DNA of 44,472 nucleotides from NCBI RefSeq assembly GCF_023150235.1, contig NZ_JAKLLH010000032.1, forward strand, positions 1 to 44,472, written 5' to 3'. A model generated the notes under the pieces. The model made no database searches. It saw only the letters and a program-made list of their open reading frames with translations, and was not told the origin of the DNA. Positions 19,631-31,727 of the stretch are shown here, piece by piece. The stretch's first letter is position 1, and each line of letters opens with the position of its first letter. This DNA is from Azonexus sp. (GTDB lineage: Bacteria > Pseudomonadota > Gammaproteobacteria > Burkholderiales > Rhodocyclaceae). A program made the position numbers and the translations under genes.

Positions 19631-19759
19631 TACCCCACCCCTCATTCACGACATCAGGAGGCGAGCTTACGCGATTGCGTCGCGAAGGAAAAAGACCAGG
19701 AAAAGTACGGTTTTTTTCTCTTGAAAGAAACGACTCCCGCCCCCGCCCACGGCATGCGC

Positions 19760-19773
19760 TTGCTTAATATCAA
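19760..19773 (+). promoter_or_regulatory. FNR/DNR-type box upstream of nirS
   Basis: TTGCTTAATATCAA matches TTGAT-N4-ATCAA at nine of ten defined bases. It lies about 125 bases upstream of the nirS ATG in the hypF-nirS divergent gap. Crp/Fnr-family regulators (FNR, DNR, NNR) usually drive nirS under low oxygen with nitrogen oxides. Confidence 0.65.
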
Positions 19774-19840
19774 GTCGAATCCGCGCTCCAGCGCCGGGTT
19801 TCTGTTCTCAAACCGTCTTTTGATTTCAGTCAAGGAGTAG

Positions 19841-21622
<1,782 letters not shown>

Positions 21623-21648
21623 TCGACCGACGGTCGATATCCCGGCAG

Positions 21649-21673
21649 CGGGGGGCTCAGGCCCCCCGTTTTT
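21649..21673 (+). terminator. Rho-independent terminator after nirS
   Basis: CGGGGGGC-TCAG-GCCCCCCG followed by TTTTT, 27 bases after the nirS stop. A separate short palindrome ATCGACCG-A-CGGTCGAT lies just before it at 21622-21638. Confidence 0.9.
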
Positions 21674-21694
21674 CATCTTAAGACTAACTCCGGT

Positions 21695-21840
21695 TTGAAA
21701 CCCCGCCCTTCAGGGCGGTGGGAGCCGACCCCGGCCTGAAGGCCGGGGTTTCAGGCGACCGTTTTGGGAGGGGATGCAAACCCCTTCCAAAACATGTTTG
21801 ACCGACAGGCATGAATGCGACAGGCATGAATGCCTGTCGC
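21695..21840. repeat. Cluster of intergenic hairpins (REP/IS605-end-like)
   Basis: Four palindromic units follow one another: CCGCCCTTCAGGGCGG (21703-21718); CCCCGGCC-TGAA-GGCCGGGG (21729-21748), enclosed with the first by TGAAACCCCG/CGGGGTTTCA; GTTTTGG...CCAAAAC around 21761-21793; and GCGACAGGCATGAATGCCTGTCGC-type hairpin at 21817-21840, whose left arm is also directly repeated. The first pair resembles REP units or the ends of IS200/IS605-type elements; no transposase is present. It fills most of the nirS-regulator gap. Confidence 0.6.
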
Positions 21841-21963
21841 TAATTTCTTGCTGGCACATCCAGAAATACGACAATACGGTTTGGCATCCACGGACAGGGC
21901 CGCTATGATCCCGATCCGGAATGTTGGTTCCGCCGCCGGGGCAGATGAGTCGAAGGAGAGAAA

Positions 21964-23463
21964 GTGGCAGTCGCCGCCAAGGGTTCGCGTTGGGCCCAGC
22001 GCCAGGTACTGGCAAGCAACGCATTGTTTGCCGACCTATCGACGGATCGAATCGCTGCACTGGCCGAGGCCAGCCGTCTCGTCGATTACCCCGCGCGCAA
22101 GCCGCTCTACGAAGCCGGGCAGACGATCGAAGAGGCTTTTCTCCTGGTGCGAGGCACCGCGCGTCGCTTTGCCTCGGCCGAGAGCGATGACGGCAAGATG
22201 CTCGATATCGCCCAGGCCGGCCAGTTGCTCGGACTTGCGGAACTCTTCGCCGGCGAACGCTACCTCGTTTCCTGCCAGGCGATCAGCGACTGCCTGGTCC
22301 TGGTCATCGAGCAGCGCGCCTTGAAAACACTGGCCGGCAGCCATGCCAGCTTTGCTCACGCCCTCCTCGCGGCCCTGGCGCGCGCACACTGCGCTGTCGA
22401 ACTCGACATCGCCGGTCGCCAGGCCGGTGCCACCGGCGCACAAAAGCTGCTCGACTACCTGGTCACGCTGGCCGGAGATGAAATCACGCCAGCCGGCGAA
22501 ACCACCGTCCAGTTCAAGACCAGCAAGAAAATGGTGGCCGCCCGCCTGGGGATGACCCCGGAAACCTTTTCCCGCTGCCTGCGCCTGCTGACCGACAGCG
22601 GCGCGATTGCCGTCGACGGACGCAAGATCCATCTGCAGCATGCGGCGCTGATCGAGCGTTCCAACGACGCCAGCGCCCGCCGCCTCGCCTTTCCCCGCAA
22701 ATCGCGCACCAACCCGGAATCGGGGCGACGTTCGCCCTCGTCGGGAGCGGTGATCAATCTCTGTGGGCGGCAACGCCTGCTCTCCCAACGCATGGCGCTG
22801 GCCTGGGCGATGGAAAAACAGCGGATTGCCTCGGTGCGTTCCTCCGTTCGCCTGCGCGAAGCCCGCGCCCAGTTCGAACGCAACCTGGCTCGGCTGCAAA
22901 CCCTGGGGCCGAAGCGAGTACCGGCGGATCGCCTGGCGGAGGTTGGCGAGGAATGGCAATCCTTCCTCCACCTGCTCTTTGAAATCAACACGGATCTGCC
23001 GCAATCAGGCGAGGTATTTTCGGCCAGCGAAAAGCTGCTGGCCGCCTGCGACCACCTGACATCCGGCGCTGTGGTCCTGGCCGGCACCCCGGAAGCAAGC
23101 TACGTCAATCTCGCCGGACGCAACCGCCTGCTCTCCCAGAGAATCGTCAAAAGCATGCTCTTCGAGCCTTTGCTGCATGCGGACGACGCCACACCGGCCA
23201 TTGCCCAGCAGGTACGCGGCCCATCGATCGACGAATTCGAGAAAAACATCACCACCCTGCGCGATGCCAGCCAGTCGATCCCGGAACTGCTGGCGCAACT
23301 CGACGAAGTCGAAGGCCAGTGGCGGCGACTCCTGGCCATTCTCAGCCCCGACCTGGCCTGTGTGCTGCAACGGCGCCAGCTGAGCGCGATCTCCAGCGAG
23401 GGAGAACGCCTGCTGCGCCACCTCGATACGGCGGTCAAGCTCTACGAGAGGCTGGCGCGCTGA
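21964..23463 (+). CDS. Crp/Fnr-type regulator fused to two PilJ/NarX-like sensor domains
   Basis: 499 residues, GTG start with AAGGAGA just upstream. Residues about 15-130 form a cyclic-nucleotide-binding-type beta barrel (LFADLSTDRIAALAEASRLVDYPARKPLYEAG...AFLLVRGTARRF), then a dimerisation helix and a Crp-type winged helix (TSKKMVAARLGMTPETFSRCLRLLTDSGAI, 186-215). Ordinary Crp/Fnr proteins end near 230; here a basic linker leads to two repeats, each with the box known from PilJ/NarX nitrate-sensor domains: INLCGRQRLLSQRMA (264-278) and VNLAGRNRLLSQRIV (381-395). No membrane segment is seen, so it should be cytoplasmic. FNR-type cluster cysteines are absent. Position right after nirS suggests control of denitrification by nitrate or nitrite; this is inference. 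Confidence 0.85.
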   Translation: MAVAAKGSRWAQRQVLASNALFADLSTDRIAALAEASRLVDYPARKPLYEAGQTIEEAFLLVRGTARRFASAESDDGKMLDIAQAGQLLGLAELFAGERYLVSCQAISDCLVLVIEQRALKTLAGSHASFAHALLAALARAHCAVELDIAGRQAGATGAQKLLDYLVTLAGDEITPAGETTVQFKTSKKMVAARLGMTPETFSRCLRLLTDSGAIAVDGRKIHLQHAALIERSNDASARRLAFPRKSRTNPESGRRSPSSGAVINLCGRQRLLSQRMALAWAMEKQRIASVRSSVRLREARAQFERNLARLQTLGPKRVPADRLAEVGEEWQSFLHLLFEINTDLPQSGEVFSASEKLLAACDHLTSGAVVLAGTPEASYVNLAGRNRLLSQRIVKSMLFEPLLHADDATPAIAQQVRGPSIDEFEKNITTLRDASQSIPELLAQLDEVEGQWRRLLAILSPDLACVLQRRQLSAISSEGERLLRHLDTAVKLYERLAR

Positions 23464-23482
23464 GCCTGGCGCATGGGCAGAC

Positions 23483-24616
23483 TCATAATTCGAGAAAATC
23501 GGCGACCGCCCCGGCCTGTGCCAAGGTATCGGCCCGCCCCAGCTCGATCAGACGCCGGGTATAAGCCTTTTCAAACAGCAGATAACTGGTCAGCGCCCCA
23601 CCGCGCCGGTTCATCGCACCGATGCCGGTCAGCAAGGCCCGCACGGCCCGGGGCAGGTTGAGCGCATGCTCGGCGGCGATCAGATCGAGCCGCTGCGATG
23701 GCGCGATGACGAGGGTAGCCAACGGCCGCAGCGCCAGGCCGGCACTTTGGCGAACCTCTTCGGGAATGGCGGCCAGCGTACGGTTGATCCGCTGCATGCG
23801 CTCGATATCGACCGCCAGACTGTCGAGAAAAATGCTCGACAGGGCATGACCGGCGATCTGCGCCAGCGACGGATAGCCGTCGCTCTTGCCACGCGGCGCC
23901 GTTTCGCGACGCCGGCCAGCACCGACGATCAGGACTTTTTCCGCCCCCAGATGAATGGCGGGCGAAATGGGCGCCAGCTGCCGCATCGACCCATCGCCGA
24001 AGTACTCGCGATGGATGCGGACGGCGGGAAAAACAAAGGGAATGGCACTCGAAGCCAGCAGATGCTCGAGACCGATCTGTGTTCTTGCGCCGATGCGCTG
24101 GGCTCGCTGCCAATCGGCCACCCCGGCTTGCGCCTGGAAAAAACTGATGCTTTCACCGGAGTCATAGCCGGAAGCGGTAATACTCACCGCATGCAAGTGA
24201 CCGCCGGCGATACCCCTTTCGATACCGGGAAAATCCATGTGGCGGGCGAGGAGTGCCCGCAAGGGAGAATTATCGAGCAGCGAGCGCGGAGCCCGGTGCG
24301 TCAGCCAGCCGATGGCTAGCGCCGACAGCCAGCGGGCTCCGGCAGCAGCGATTCCAGGCGCATCGGCCCGATAAATATCGCCGGCGTGCATGTTGCCCCA
24401 GACCCGGTTGAGGAGTGCGACCGCGTGGGTGAAATTATCGGCGGAACAAGCGATTCCGGCTGCATTGATCGCCCCGGCCGAGGTGCCGCAGACGATGGGA
24501 AAGGGGTTGCGGCACCCTTTGCCGGCAAGGTGGGCGATGGCCGAGAGGACACCGGCCTGGTAGGCCGCGCGAGCGCCGCCTCCCGTCAGGATCAGGGCAG
24601 TACGCGCGCGCACCAT
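23483..24616 (-). CDS. Patatin-like phospholipase
   Basis: 377 residues. Patatin-fold lipid acyl hydrolase with a Ser-Asp dyad. The oxyanion loop LTGGGARAAYQAG (10-22), the nucleophile motif GTSAG (Ser46) and the DGS motif in REYFGDGSMRQLAP (Asp) are all present. No signal peptide is evident. Natural substrate is unknown; bacterial relatives hydrolyse phospholipids or storage polyester. GGGGAGG precedes the ATG. It follows queD by 18 bases on the same strand, so the two may be co-transcribed, and it is convergent with the Crp-PilJ gene with 19 bases between the stops. Confidence 0.9.
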   Translation of the reverse strand: MVRARTALILTGGGARAAYQAGVLSAIAHLAGKGCRNPFPIVCGTSAGAINAAGIACSADNFTHAVALLNRVWGNMHAGDIYRADAPGIAAAGARWLSALAIGWLTHRAPRSLLDNSPLRALLARHMDFPGIERGIAGGHLHAVSITASGYDSGESISFFQAQAGVADWQRAQRIGARTQIGLEHLLASSAIPFVFPAVRIHREYFGDGSMRQLAPISPAIHLGAEKVLIVGAGRRRETAPRGKSDGYPSLAQIAGHALSSIFLDSLAVDIERMQRINRTLAAIPEEVRQSAGLALRPLATLVIAPSQRLDLIAAEHALNLPRAVRALLTGIGAMNRRGGALTSYLLFEKAYTRRLIELGRADTLAQAGAVADFLEL

Positions 24617-24634
24617 GCCATGACCTCCCCTCGC

Positions 24635-25087
24635 TCAGTCGAGCCTGGCGCGGTGCACGTCGGCCCAGCAGTTCGGCGTTTCGTAAAGACGCAACTGCGC
24701 CAGTTGCAGCGCGTTGCCATAGGTATCGCGATAAACGGCATCAAGCCGGTCGAAGGCGATGCGCGCCAGATTTTCCGCCGTTGGCACGCGGTCGAGAACG
24801 ACCGTCTTGTGATCGGGCAGGGAGTTCAGGAAAGTCACAATCGCGGTATCGCCGGCATAGGCGAGAAAAGCGTGGTCCCATTCATCGACAAGGTGCGCCT
24901 TGGCCAGTGCCTTGACCTGCGAGAAATCCATCACCATGCCGTTGGCGGCATCGCCCGCTTTGTCGATGACCTGGCCGGACAAGGTGATTTCGATGACGTA
25001 GCGGTGACCGTGCAAATGGCGGCACTGACTTTTATGGTCGGGGATGCGGTGACCGGCATCGAACTCGAGGCGGCGCGTGATCAGCAT
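24635..25087 (-). CDS. queD: 6-carboxytetrahydropterin synthase QueD
   Basis: 150 residues. Converts dihydroneopterin triphosphate to 6-carboxytetrahydropterin in queuosine/7-deazaguanine synthesis. The zinc ligands are His13 (FDAGHRI) and His26/His28 in CRHLHGHRY, which also shows the catalytic cysteine (Cys22); MVMDFSQVK and DHAFL and the C-terminal YETPNCWADV with the conserved glutamate complete the pattern. The mammalian-type 6-pyruvoyl enzyme is an alternative name for the same fold, but Cys-x3-HGH spacing favours QueD. Divergent from a radical SAM gene, 45 bases away. Confidence 0.92.
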   Translation of the reverse strand: MLITRRLEFDAGHRIPDHKSQCRHLHGHRYVIEITLSGQVIDKAGDAANGMVMDFSQVKALAKAHLVDEWDHAFLAYAGDTAIVTFLNSLPDHKTVVLDRVPTAENLARIAFDRLDAVYRDTYGNALQLAQLRLYETPNCWADVHRARLD

Positions 25088-25132
25088 GGAAATTCCGGGA
25101 CGTTGGCTGGACGGCGATTATACAATGCCCCC

Positions 25133-25969
25133 ATGCTCAGCACCGACAACCACCGCCGCGACAGCGCCGGCCTCCGCTATGTTTACCCCGTGATTTCACG
25201 CCGGGCCGGCGGCGTCTCGGTGGGGATCAACCTCAACCCGAACAATGCCTGCAATTGGGCCTGTCTTTACTGCCAGGTCGATAATCTGACGCGCGGCGGC
25301 CCTCCGCCGCTCGACCTGCCCTTGCTGCGCGAGGAACTCGATACTTTTCTCGACGCCGCCCTGCACGGCGACTTCATGACCCGTGCCGTGCCGGAATCGG
25401 CCCGGCGGCTTGTCGATGTCGCGTTTTCGGGCAATGGGGAACCGACCAGCGCACCGGAATTCGCCGCCGCCGTCGATGCCGTCATCGAAATCCTGGAAAG
25501 ACACAAGCTACGCGGACGGGTCCTGTTGCGCCTGATCACCAACGGCAGCCTGCTGCACCGCCCCGCCGTGCAGCAGGGAATCGCCCGCCTGGGCGCCTGG
25601 GGTGGCGAAGTCTGGTTCAAGCTGGACCGTGGCGAAGCGGCTGCCATTGAGCTCGTCAACGGTTCCGAGTTGCAACCGGCGCGCGTGGCCGGGCAACTGG
25701 CACGCTGCGCCGAACTGGCGCCGACCTGGGTACAAACCTGCTGGTTCGCCCTTGACGGGCAAGCACCGGACATCGCGGCCGAAGACGCCTACTGCCACCT
25801 GTTGCAGCCACTGGCCGGACGCCTCGCCGGAGTGCATCTCTACGGCCTGGCCCGCCCCTCACGACAAGCGGCCGCGCCGCGCCTGAGCGCCCTGCCGGCC
25901 GAAGACCTGCAACGCCTTGCCGCAAAAATAGAAAAAGAAACGGGCCTCGGAGTCGTGGTTTCCCCCTGA
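25133..25969 (+). CDS. Radical SAM protein, unknown substrate
   Basis: 278 residues from the ATG at 25133; the frame is open upstream through queD but those residues are antisense shadow. The cluster motif is CNWACLYCQ (Cys-x3-Cys-x2-Cys) after GVSVGINLNPNNA, and FSGNGEPTSAPEF is the SAM-binding GE region. The pattern resembles the COG0731-type Fe-S oxidoreductases related to TYW1. Being divergent from queD invites a 7-deazaguanine role, but the protein lacks the long Cys loop of common QueE enzymes and I cannot assign a reaction. Confidence 0.8.
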   Translation: MLSTDNHRRDSAGLRYVYPVISRRAGGVSVGINLNPNNACNWACLYCQVDNLTRGGPPPLDLPLLREELDTFLDAALHGDFMTRAVPESARRLVDVAFSGNGEPTSAPEFAAAVDAVIEILERHKLRGRVLLRLITNGSLLHRPAVQQGIARLGAWGGEVWFKLDRGEAAAIELVNGSELQPARVAGQLARCAELAPTWVQTCWFALDGQAPDIAAEDAYCHLLQPLAGRLAGVHLYGLARPSRQAAAPRLSALPAEDLQRLAAKIEKETGLGVVVSP

Positions 25970-25975
25970 GGCCCG
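25941..25975 (+). terminator. Possible terminator overlapping radical SAM stop
   Basis: CGGGCCTC at 25941-25948 pairs with GAGGCCCG at 25968-25975 around a 19-base loop that contains the stop region; only a short CTTTC tail follows, so termination strength is doubtful. A partial GGTTGACCGTGAA repeat copy follows at 25977-25992. Confidence 0.35.
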
Positions 25976-26002
25976 CTTTCACGGTCAACCGCCGTAAAGG
26001 GC

Positions 26003-26024
26003 AAAAATGCCGCCCCTGGCGGCA
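26003..26024 (-). terminator. Rho-independent terminator after the XRE gene
   Basis: On the minus strand TGCCGCC-AGG-GGCGGCA is followed by TTTTT. It lies just after the stop codon of the XRE regulator gene. Confidence 0.8.
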
Positions 26025-26034
26025 GGCCGAATAC

Positions 26035-26343
26035 TCAGGCCGAAGCCTTTCTTGCGTGTGCGCGCGCGGCTTTTTTCAAGGTTTTGAACATTTCGAGATC
26101 CTGGGACTTCAGGTACTCGATCACTTCCATGTCCTCACGCTTGACGTTCTTGATGTCGATCTGCTCGACATGCACCAGGCGCAGCAATTCGCGCACCGGC
26201 TTCGGCATGTTGCGGCCGCTTTCGTACCGGGAACCGCCGCTCTGGGTCACGCCCAGTTGCGACCAGAACTGTTGCTGGTTCAGGCCAAGCTTGCGACGAA
26301 TTTCACGGGCGTCAATCTTGTCGATGGTCTTGATGCTGGTCAT
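26035..26343 (-). CDS. XRE-family helix-turn-helix regulator
   Basis: 102 residues from the ATG at 26343, which has GGAG eight bases upstream; an in-frame start 18 codons earlier lacks such a site. The helix-turn-helix is IREIRRKLGLNQQQFWSQLGVTQSGGSRYESGR-like (about 10-45), written in two parts as AREIRRKLGLNQQQFWSQLG and VTQSGGSRYESGRNMP, followed by an amphipathic helix, an acidic linker and a basic tail (KKAARAHARKA). Targets unknown. A perfect 18-base palindrome 53 bases upstream (26396-26413) is a candidate autoregulatory operator. Single-gene unit, ended by the terminator at 26003-26024. Confidence 0.8.
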   Translation of the reverse strand: MTSIKTIDKIDAREIRRKLGLNQQQFWSQLGVTQSGGSRYESGRNMPKPVRELLRLVHVEQIDIKNVKREDMEVIEYLKSQDLEMFKTLKKAARAHARKASA

Positions 26344-26395
26344 TTCTCTTCTCCACGATGATGGATCAATTGGGGTATCCTGACTGCCTAGAGGC

Positions 26396-26413
26396 ATATG
26401 ACTTAAGTCATAT
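26396..26413. promoter_or_regulatory. Perfect 18-bp palindrome, candidate operator
   Basis: ATATGACTTAAGTCATAT is a perfect inverted repeat in the AT-rich 150-base gap between the XRE gene and the sigma54 activator gene, about 53 bases upstream of the XRE start. Position and symmetry fit an operator for a dimeric regulator; nothing in the sequence proves which protein binds. Confidence 0.55.
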
Positions 26414-26493
26414 ATCCAAGTGTATATCGCAATATGACAGAAAACAAGAGCCGCGCAACATAAAAATCATCTATCCCGAACAAGCCCGTGGCA

Positions 26494-28437
26494 TCAAACC
26501 GCCAGCTTGCGATAGAGCGTCTGACGGCTGATGCCGAGGCGCCTCGCCGCCGCCGAGACATTGCCCCGACAGGCAGCCAGGGCATCGTCGATGGCACGCC
26601 GGGATATTTCCTGCAGGCAGGCCGCGGCATCGCGCACCGAAGACGCCGGGCGCCCGCCTCCGGCTTCGGCCCGCAGTTCCTCGACCAGATCGTCCGGCAG
26701 ATGCAGCCAGTCAATCTCCGTCTCCCCCGGCAGGAGCATCGCCACGGCGGTACGCAAGGCGCTCGCCAGCTGGCGCAGATTGCCGGGCCAGGCGTAGGTG
26801 GAAAAAGCCGCCAGCACGGAAGGTGAAAGACACAGTTCCGTGGCAGCGTCGGCATCCTCGGGAAGGGAAGTACGCAGCAGCCGCGCAACCAGGGCCGACA
26901 GATCGCTCCGTTCGCGCAAGGCCGGCAGGTTGAGCGTCAGGCCATTGAGCCGGTAATAGAGATCGCTGCGGAAACGCCCTGCATCCGCCGCCTGGCGTAG
27001 CTGGCAATGGGTCGCCGAGATCAGGGCGAAATCGACGGCCACCGCCTTCCCGCCACCGAGCGGCATCACCTCTTTTTCTTGCAGAACCCGCAACAGGCGG
27101 GTCTGCATGCTCAGGGGCATGTCACCGATTTCGTCGAGGAAAAGCGTCCCGCCATGCGCCTCGCGCAGGCGGCCGATGCTGCCCTCTTTGCGCGCCCCGG
27201 TAAACGCCCCCGGAACATAGCCGAACAGCTCGGCCTCGATCAGGTTTTCCGGCAGGGCAGCACAGTTGATGGCCACGAACGGCCCTTGCCGCTGCGGCGA
27301 GGCCTCATGAACAGCTCGCGCAAACAGTTCTTTACCGACACCGGATTCGCCATGCAGCAACAGGGCAATGCCCTTGCCTGCAATCCGCCGCGCCTTCTCG
27401 GCCGCCAGCTGCCAACCCCGGTCGCCGGTATCGAGCCGGGCCAGCGCATCCCGCGGCATCGGCGGGCTTGCGGGCGCAGCCTGTACCGGGGCATGTGTCA
27501 GCGGAGGAGCCTCGGCGTGCACCAGGGCAAAAAGCGCCATGCCATCGTGCCTTCTCAAATGCACGACCTCCCCCGGGCGACGCCTGGCCCGATCGAGAAT
27601 GGCGTGCAGCCGTAGATCGAGGAGGCGCTGTAAGGGGGTTGCACCGATATCCGCGACACCAAGTCCAAGCAGGGCCAGTCCCGCCCGGTTGGCCCCCACG
27701 ATCCAGCCGTCGTCGGAAAGGGCGACAATTCCCTCGGCAACGCTGCCGATCCCTTCGGCGCGCGTGTGCAGGTGCAGGCGGATCTGCTTTTTGCAACTGG
27801 CAAGCACGATCCGGTTCTCGATCATCCGCGCCGCCGTATTGACCAGACTGAGCGTGTGCGGGTGACGTCCGCGCTGATCGCTGGAAATATCGAGCACCCC
27901 GAGCAGTTCACCGCTGGCGCCGGCAATTGCCGCAGCAGCGCAGGTGAGAAAGGCATTGCGCTCGAGAAAATGCTCCTCGCCGTGAATTTCGATACCGCCG
28001 CCTTCAGCCAGTGCCGTACCGATGGCATTGGTTCCCCGCCGCGCCTCGTGCCAGTTGGCGCCAGGCAACAGGGCAACCCGCTCGGCACGGGCAACGAAGC
28101 CGCCATCCCCCAGGCTTTCCATCAGAACGCCGTCGCGATCGGCAAGAATGACCATGCTGCCGCTATCGCGCACCTGCTCGAAGAGGTATTCCATGACCGG
28201 TCGCGAATGGCTGAGCAGATCGTGATTGCGCGCCAGCCGGCGCTGCAATTCGCTGGCGCTCAGGTATTCGTCGCGGCACTGGCGCTCCAGCGGCGTCAGT
28301 CCCGCCGAGAGGCTGCGCTGCCACGAACGGGCCAGGCGCTCGTCGATACTGTCGCCGAGCACCGGCTCACCGGACTCCAGCAGGCGACGGCGCGCCCGCC
28401 GCAATTGCGACGGCGACAAAGGGGAAAAAGCAGGCAT
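26494..28437 (-). CDS. Sigma54-dependent activator, AcoR type
   Basis: 647 residues from the ATG at 28437 (GAGGAGA upstream). N-terminal GAF-type sensing domain (about 75-215; [20 protein letters not shown]), a PAS-like segment (225-300; [25 protein letters not shown]), the AAA+ domain with Walker A GESGVGKE (363-370), the sigma54-contact loop GAFTGA (410-415) and [11 protein letters not shown], and a C-terminal Fis-type helix-turn-helix ([22 protein letters not shown]). The architecture is that of AcoR-like activators of acetoin, alcohol and aldehyde catabolism. It is divergent from the aldehyde dehydrogenase gene, which has a sigma54 promoter, so that is its likely target. Confidence 0.92.
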   Translation of the reverse strand: MPAFSPLSPSQLRRARRRLLESGEPVLGDSIDERLARSWQRSLSAGLTPLERQCRDEYLSASELQRRLARNHDLLSHSRPVMEYLFEQVRDSGSMVILADRDGVLMESLGDGGFVARAERVALLPGANWHEARRGTNAIGTALAEGGGIEIHGEEHFLERNAFLTCAAAAIAGASGELLGVLDISSDQRGRHPHTLSLVNTAARMIENRIVLASCKKQIRLHLHTRAEGIGSVAEGIVALSDDGWIVGANRAGLALLGLGVADIGATPLQRLLDLRLHAILDRARRRPGEVVHLRRHDGMALFALVHAEAPPLTHAPVQAAPASPPMPRDALARLDTGDRGWQLAAEKARRIAGKGIALLLHGESGVGKELFARAVHEASPQRQGPFVAINCAALPENLIEAELFGYVPGAFTGARKEGSIGRLREAHGGTLFLDEIGDMPLSMQTRLLRVLQEKEVMPLGGGKAVAVDFALISATHCQLRQAADAGRFRSDLYYRLNGLTLNLPALRERSDLSALVARLLRTSLPEDADAATELCLSPSVLAAFSTYAWPGNLRQLASALRTAVAMLLPGETEIDWLHLPDDLVEELRAEAGGGRPASSVRDAAACLQEISRRAIDDALAACRGNVSAAARRLGISRQTLYRKLAV

Positions 28438-28530
28438 TTCTTGTCTCCTCACCGGGTCGGCGCCCGGTTGGCGGCGAGTATAGAACCCATGACTCCGCGT
28501 GTACACCCATTCCCATCGCCTGCCGCGCAA

Positions 28531-28569
28531 GTGTTCCAATTTGTGACACCTGTACTGTCCGCAAGACAG
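28531..28569 (+). promoter_or_regulatory. Candidate upstream activator sites for the sigma54 promoter
   Basis: Two inverted repeats lie 75-115 bases upstream of the -24/-12 element: GTGTTCCAATTTGTGACAC (28531-28549, imperfect) and CTGTC-CGCAA-GACAG (28555-28569, perfect arms). Enhancer sites of sigma54 activators are usually in this range. Assignment to the divergent AcoR-type activator is inference. Confidence 0.5.
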
Positions 28570-28644
28570 GAAAGACCCGCCCGCACGAAAAGGGCCATAT
28601 TCAGCAATCCTTTTCAAATCATGAAGTTAAAAAAACAGAAAACC

Positions 28645-28660
28645 TGGCACACGGTTTGCT
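28645..28660 (+). promoter_or_regulatory. Sigma54 (-24/-12) promoter
   Basis: TGGCACACGGTTTGCT matches the sigma54 consensus TGGCAC-N5-TTGCW exactly, with correct spacing. It lies 68 bases upstream of the aldehyde dehydrogenase ATG and reads toward it. Confidence 0.9.
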
Positions 28661-28727
28661 AATTGGAGTTACCCACAAGGGAAACGTTTCATCAATCCGC
28701 AAATCAACAAAACCGCAGGAGACAAAC

Positions 28728-30248
<1,521 letters not shown>

Positions 30249-30362
30249 CCACAAACTCGCTGCCGCCCGGCCAGCCGACGCGACCCGCAACGCGGCCACG
30301 CCGTGGCGGCGGGTCAGCGAGGACACAAATCGACATTCTTTTCACAAGGGAGACATAACACC

Positions 30363-31514
30363 ATGGCAACCAGTACTTTCTTCATTCCTTCGGTCAATAT
30401 GATGGGCGAAGGCTGTCTCGCCGACGCGACCCGCACGATCAAGGGCTTCGGTTTCAAGCATGCCCTGATCGTCACCGATACCTGGCTGAGCAAGAGCGGC
30501 GTTGCCACCAAGGTCGCCGGACTGCTCGCCGAGCAAGGCATCGATGCGAGCATCTTCGACGGCGCTCAACCCAACCCGACCATCGGCAATGTCGAAGCCG
30601 GCCTCAAGATGCTGCGTGAAGCAGGTGCCGATTGCGTGGTATCGCTCGGCGGCGGCTCGCCGCATGACTGCGCCAAGGGGATCGCCCTGGTGGCAACCAA
30701 CGGTGGCGGCATCGCCGATTACGAAGGGGTGGATAAATCGGCCAAGCCGCAACTGCCACTGATCGCAATCAACACCACCGCCGGCACCGCCAGCGAAATG
30801 ACCCGTTTCTGCATCATCACCGACGAGGCCCGCCACATCAAGATGGCGATTGTCGACCGTAACGTCACGCCGCTGCTTTCGGTCAACGATCCGCTGCTGA
30901 TGCTGGCCAAGCCGGCAGCGCTGACCGCGGCCACCGGGATGGACGCCCTGACCCATGCCGTCGAGGCCTATGTCTCCACCGCCGCCACGCCGATTACCGA
31001 TGCCTGCGCCCTGAAGGCGGTCTCGATGATTGGCGCCTTCCTTCGCCGGGCGGTGGCCGACGGCAAGGACGTGGAAGCCCGCGAAGCCATGGCCTATGCC
31101 CAGTTCCTCGCCGGCATGGCCTTCAACAATGCCTCACTGGGTTACGTTCATGCCATGGCCCACCAGTTGGGTGGTTTCTACAACCTGCCGCACGGGGTGT
31201 GCAATGCCATTCTGCTGCCGCATGTCGAAGCCTATAACGCCGGCGTGTCGGCCGAACGTCTTGCCGACGTGGCGCAGGCGCTTGGCGCGGCGGAAGCCGG
31301 TGCAAGCGTGGTGGTCAACGCCGAGCGCTGCCTGGCCGCAATCCGGACACTCTCGGCCGACATCGGCATTCCGTCCGGCCTGAGCGCACTGGGTGTCAAG
31401 GCCGACGATATTCCGACCCTGGCCAGCAACGCCCTCAAGGATGCCTGCGGCCTGACCAATCCACGCCAGGCGAATCAGGCGGATATCGAAGGCATTTTCC
31501 GCAACGCCCTTTGA
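30363..31514 (+). CDS. Iron-containing alcohol dehydrogenase
   Basis: 383 residues, typical of group III (Fe-type) alcohol dehydrogenases of the YiaY/AdhB branch. NAD-binding [18 protein letters not shown], then [16 protein letters not shown], and metal ligands in [14 protein letters not shown] (Asp, His) and [19 protein letters not shown] (two His). It oxidises short alcohols or reduces aldehydes. AAGGGAGA precedes the ATG at 30363. With the aldehyde dehydrogenase upstream it forms a two-gene unit under the sigma54 promoter; the 114-base gap holds GC-rich inverted repeats but no clear terminator. Confidence 0.92.
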   Translation: MATSTFFIPSVNMMGEGCLADATRTIKGFGFKHALIVTDTWLSKSGVATKVAGLLAEQGIDASIFDGAQPNPTIGNVEAGLKMLREAGADCVVSLGGGSPHDCAKGIALVATNGGGIADYEGVDKSAKPQLPLIAINTTAGTASEMTRFCIITDEARHIKMAIVDRNVTPLLSVNDPLLMLAKPAALTAATGMDALTHAVEAYVSTAATPITDACALKAVSMIGAFLRRAVADGKDVEAREAMAYAQFLAGMAFNNASLGYVHAMAHQLGGFYNLPHGVCNAILLPHVEAYNAGVSAERLADVAQALGAAEAGASVVVNAERCLAAIRTLSADIGIPSGLSALGVKADDIPTLASNALKDACGLTNPRQANQADIEGIFRNAL

Positions 31515-31697
31515 TCTCCGGATTTTTCTCGAGAGGGCGGATTCCGTGATCCCTCGCCCGCCCCCGCCGCCATTCCGAGACAGGTGGGCGGGAGGCGGAC
31601 GGAACCGGGAGCAGGGAAAAAGGCCATCGCATCCGGAAGCCATGCTTCCGTTCCAGTTTTACTCTGCGGCAAGGACTAGTTTTACCTTGCGTGTTTT

Positions 31698-31727
31698 CCG
31701 GGGGGCCAGTCCCCCCGGCTTTTTTTG
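31698..31727 (+). terminator. Rho-independent terminator after the alcohol dehydrogenase
   Basis: CCGGGGGG-CCAGT-CCCCCCGG followed by CTTTTTTT. Together with the palindrome at 31728-31755 it ends the rightward alcohol/aldehyde unit. Confidence 0.9.

Noticed and set aside
24386-25132. Long N-terminal extension of the radical SAM frame
   Set aside because: The extension is antisense to queD and the patatin gene; the ATG at 25133 starts the conserved part.
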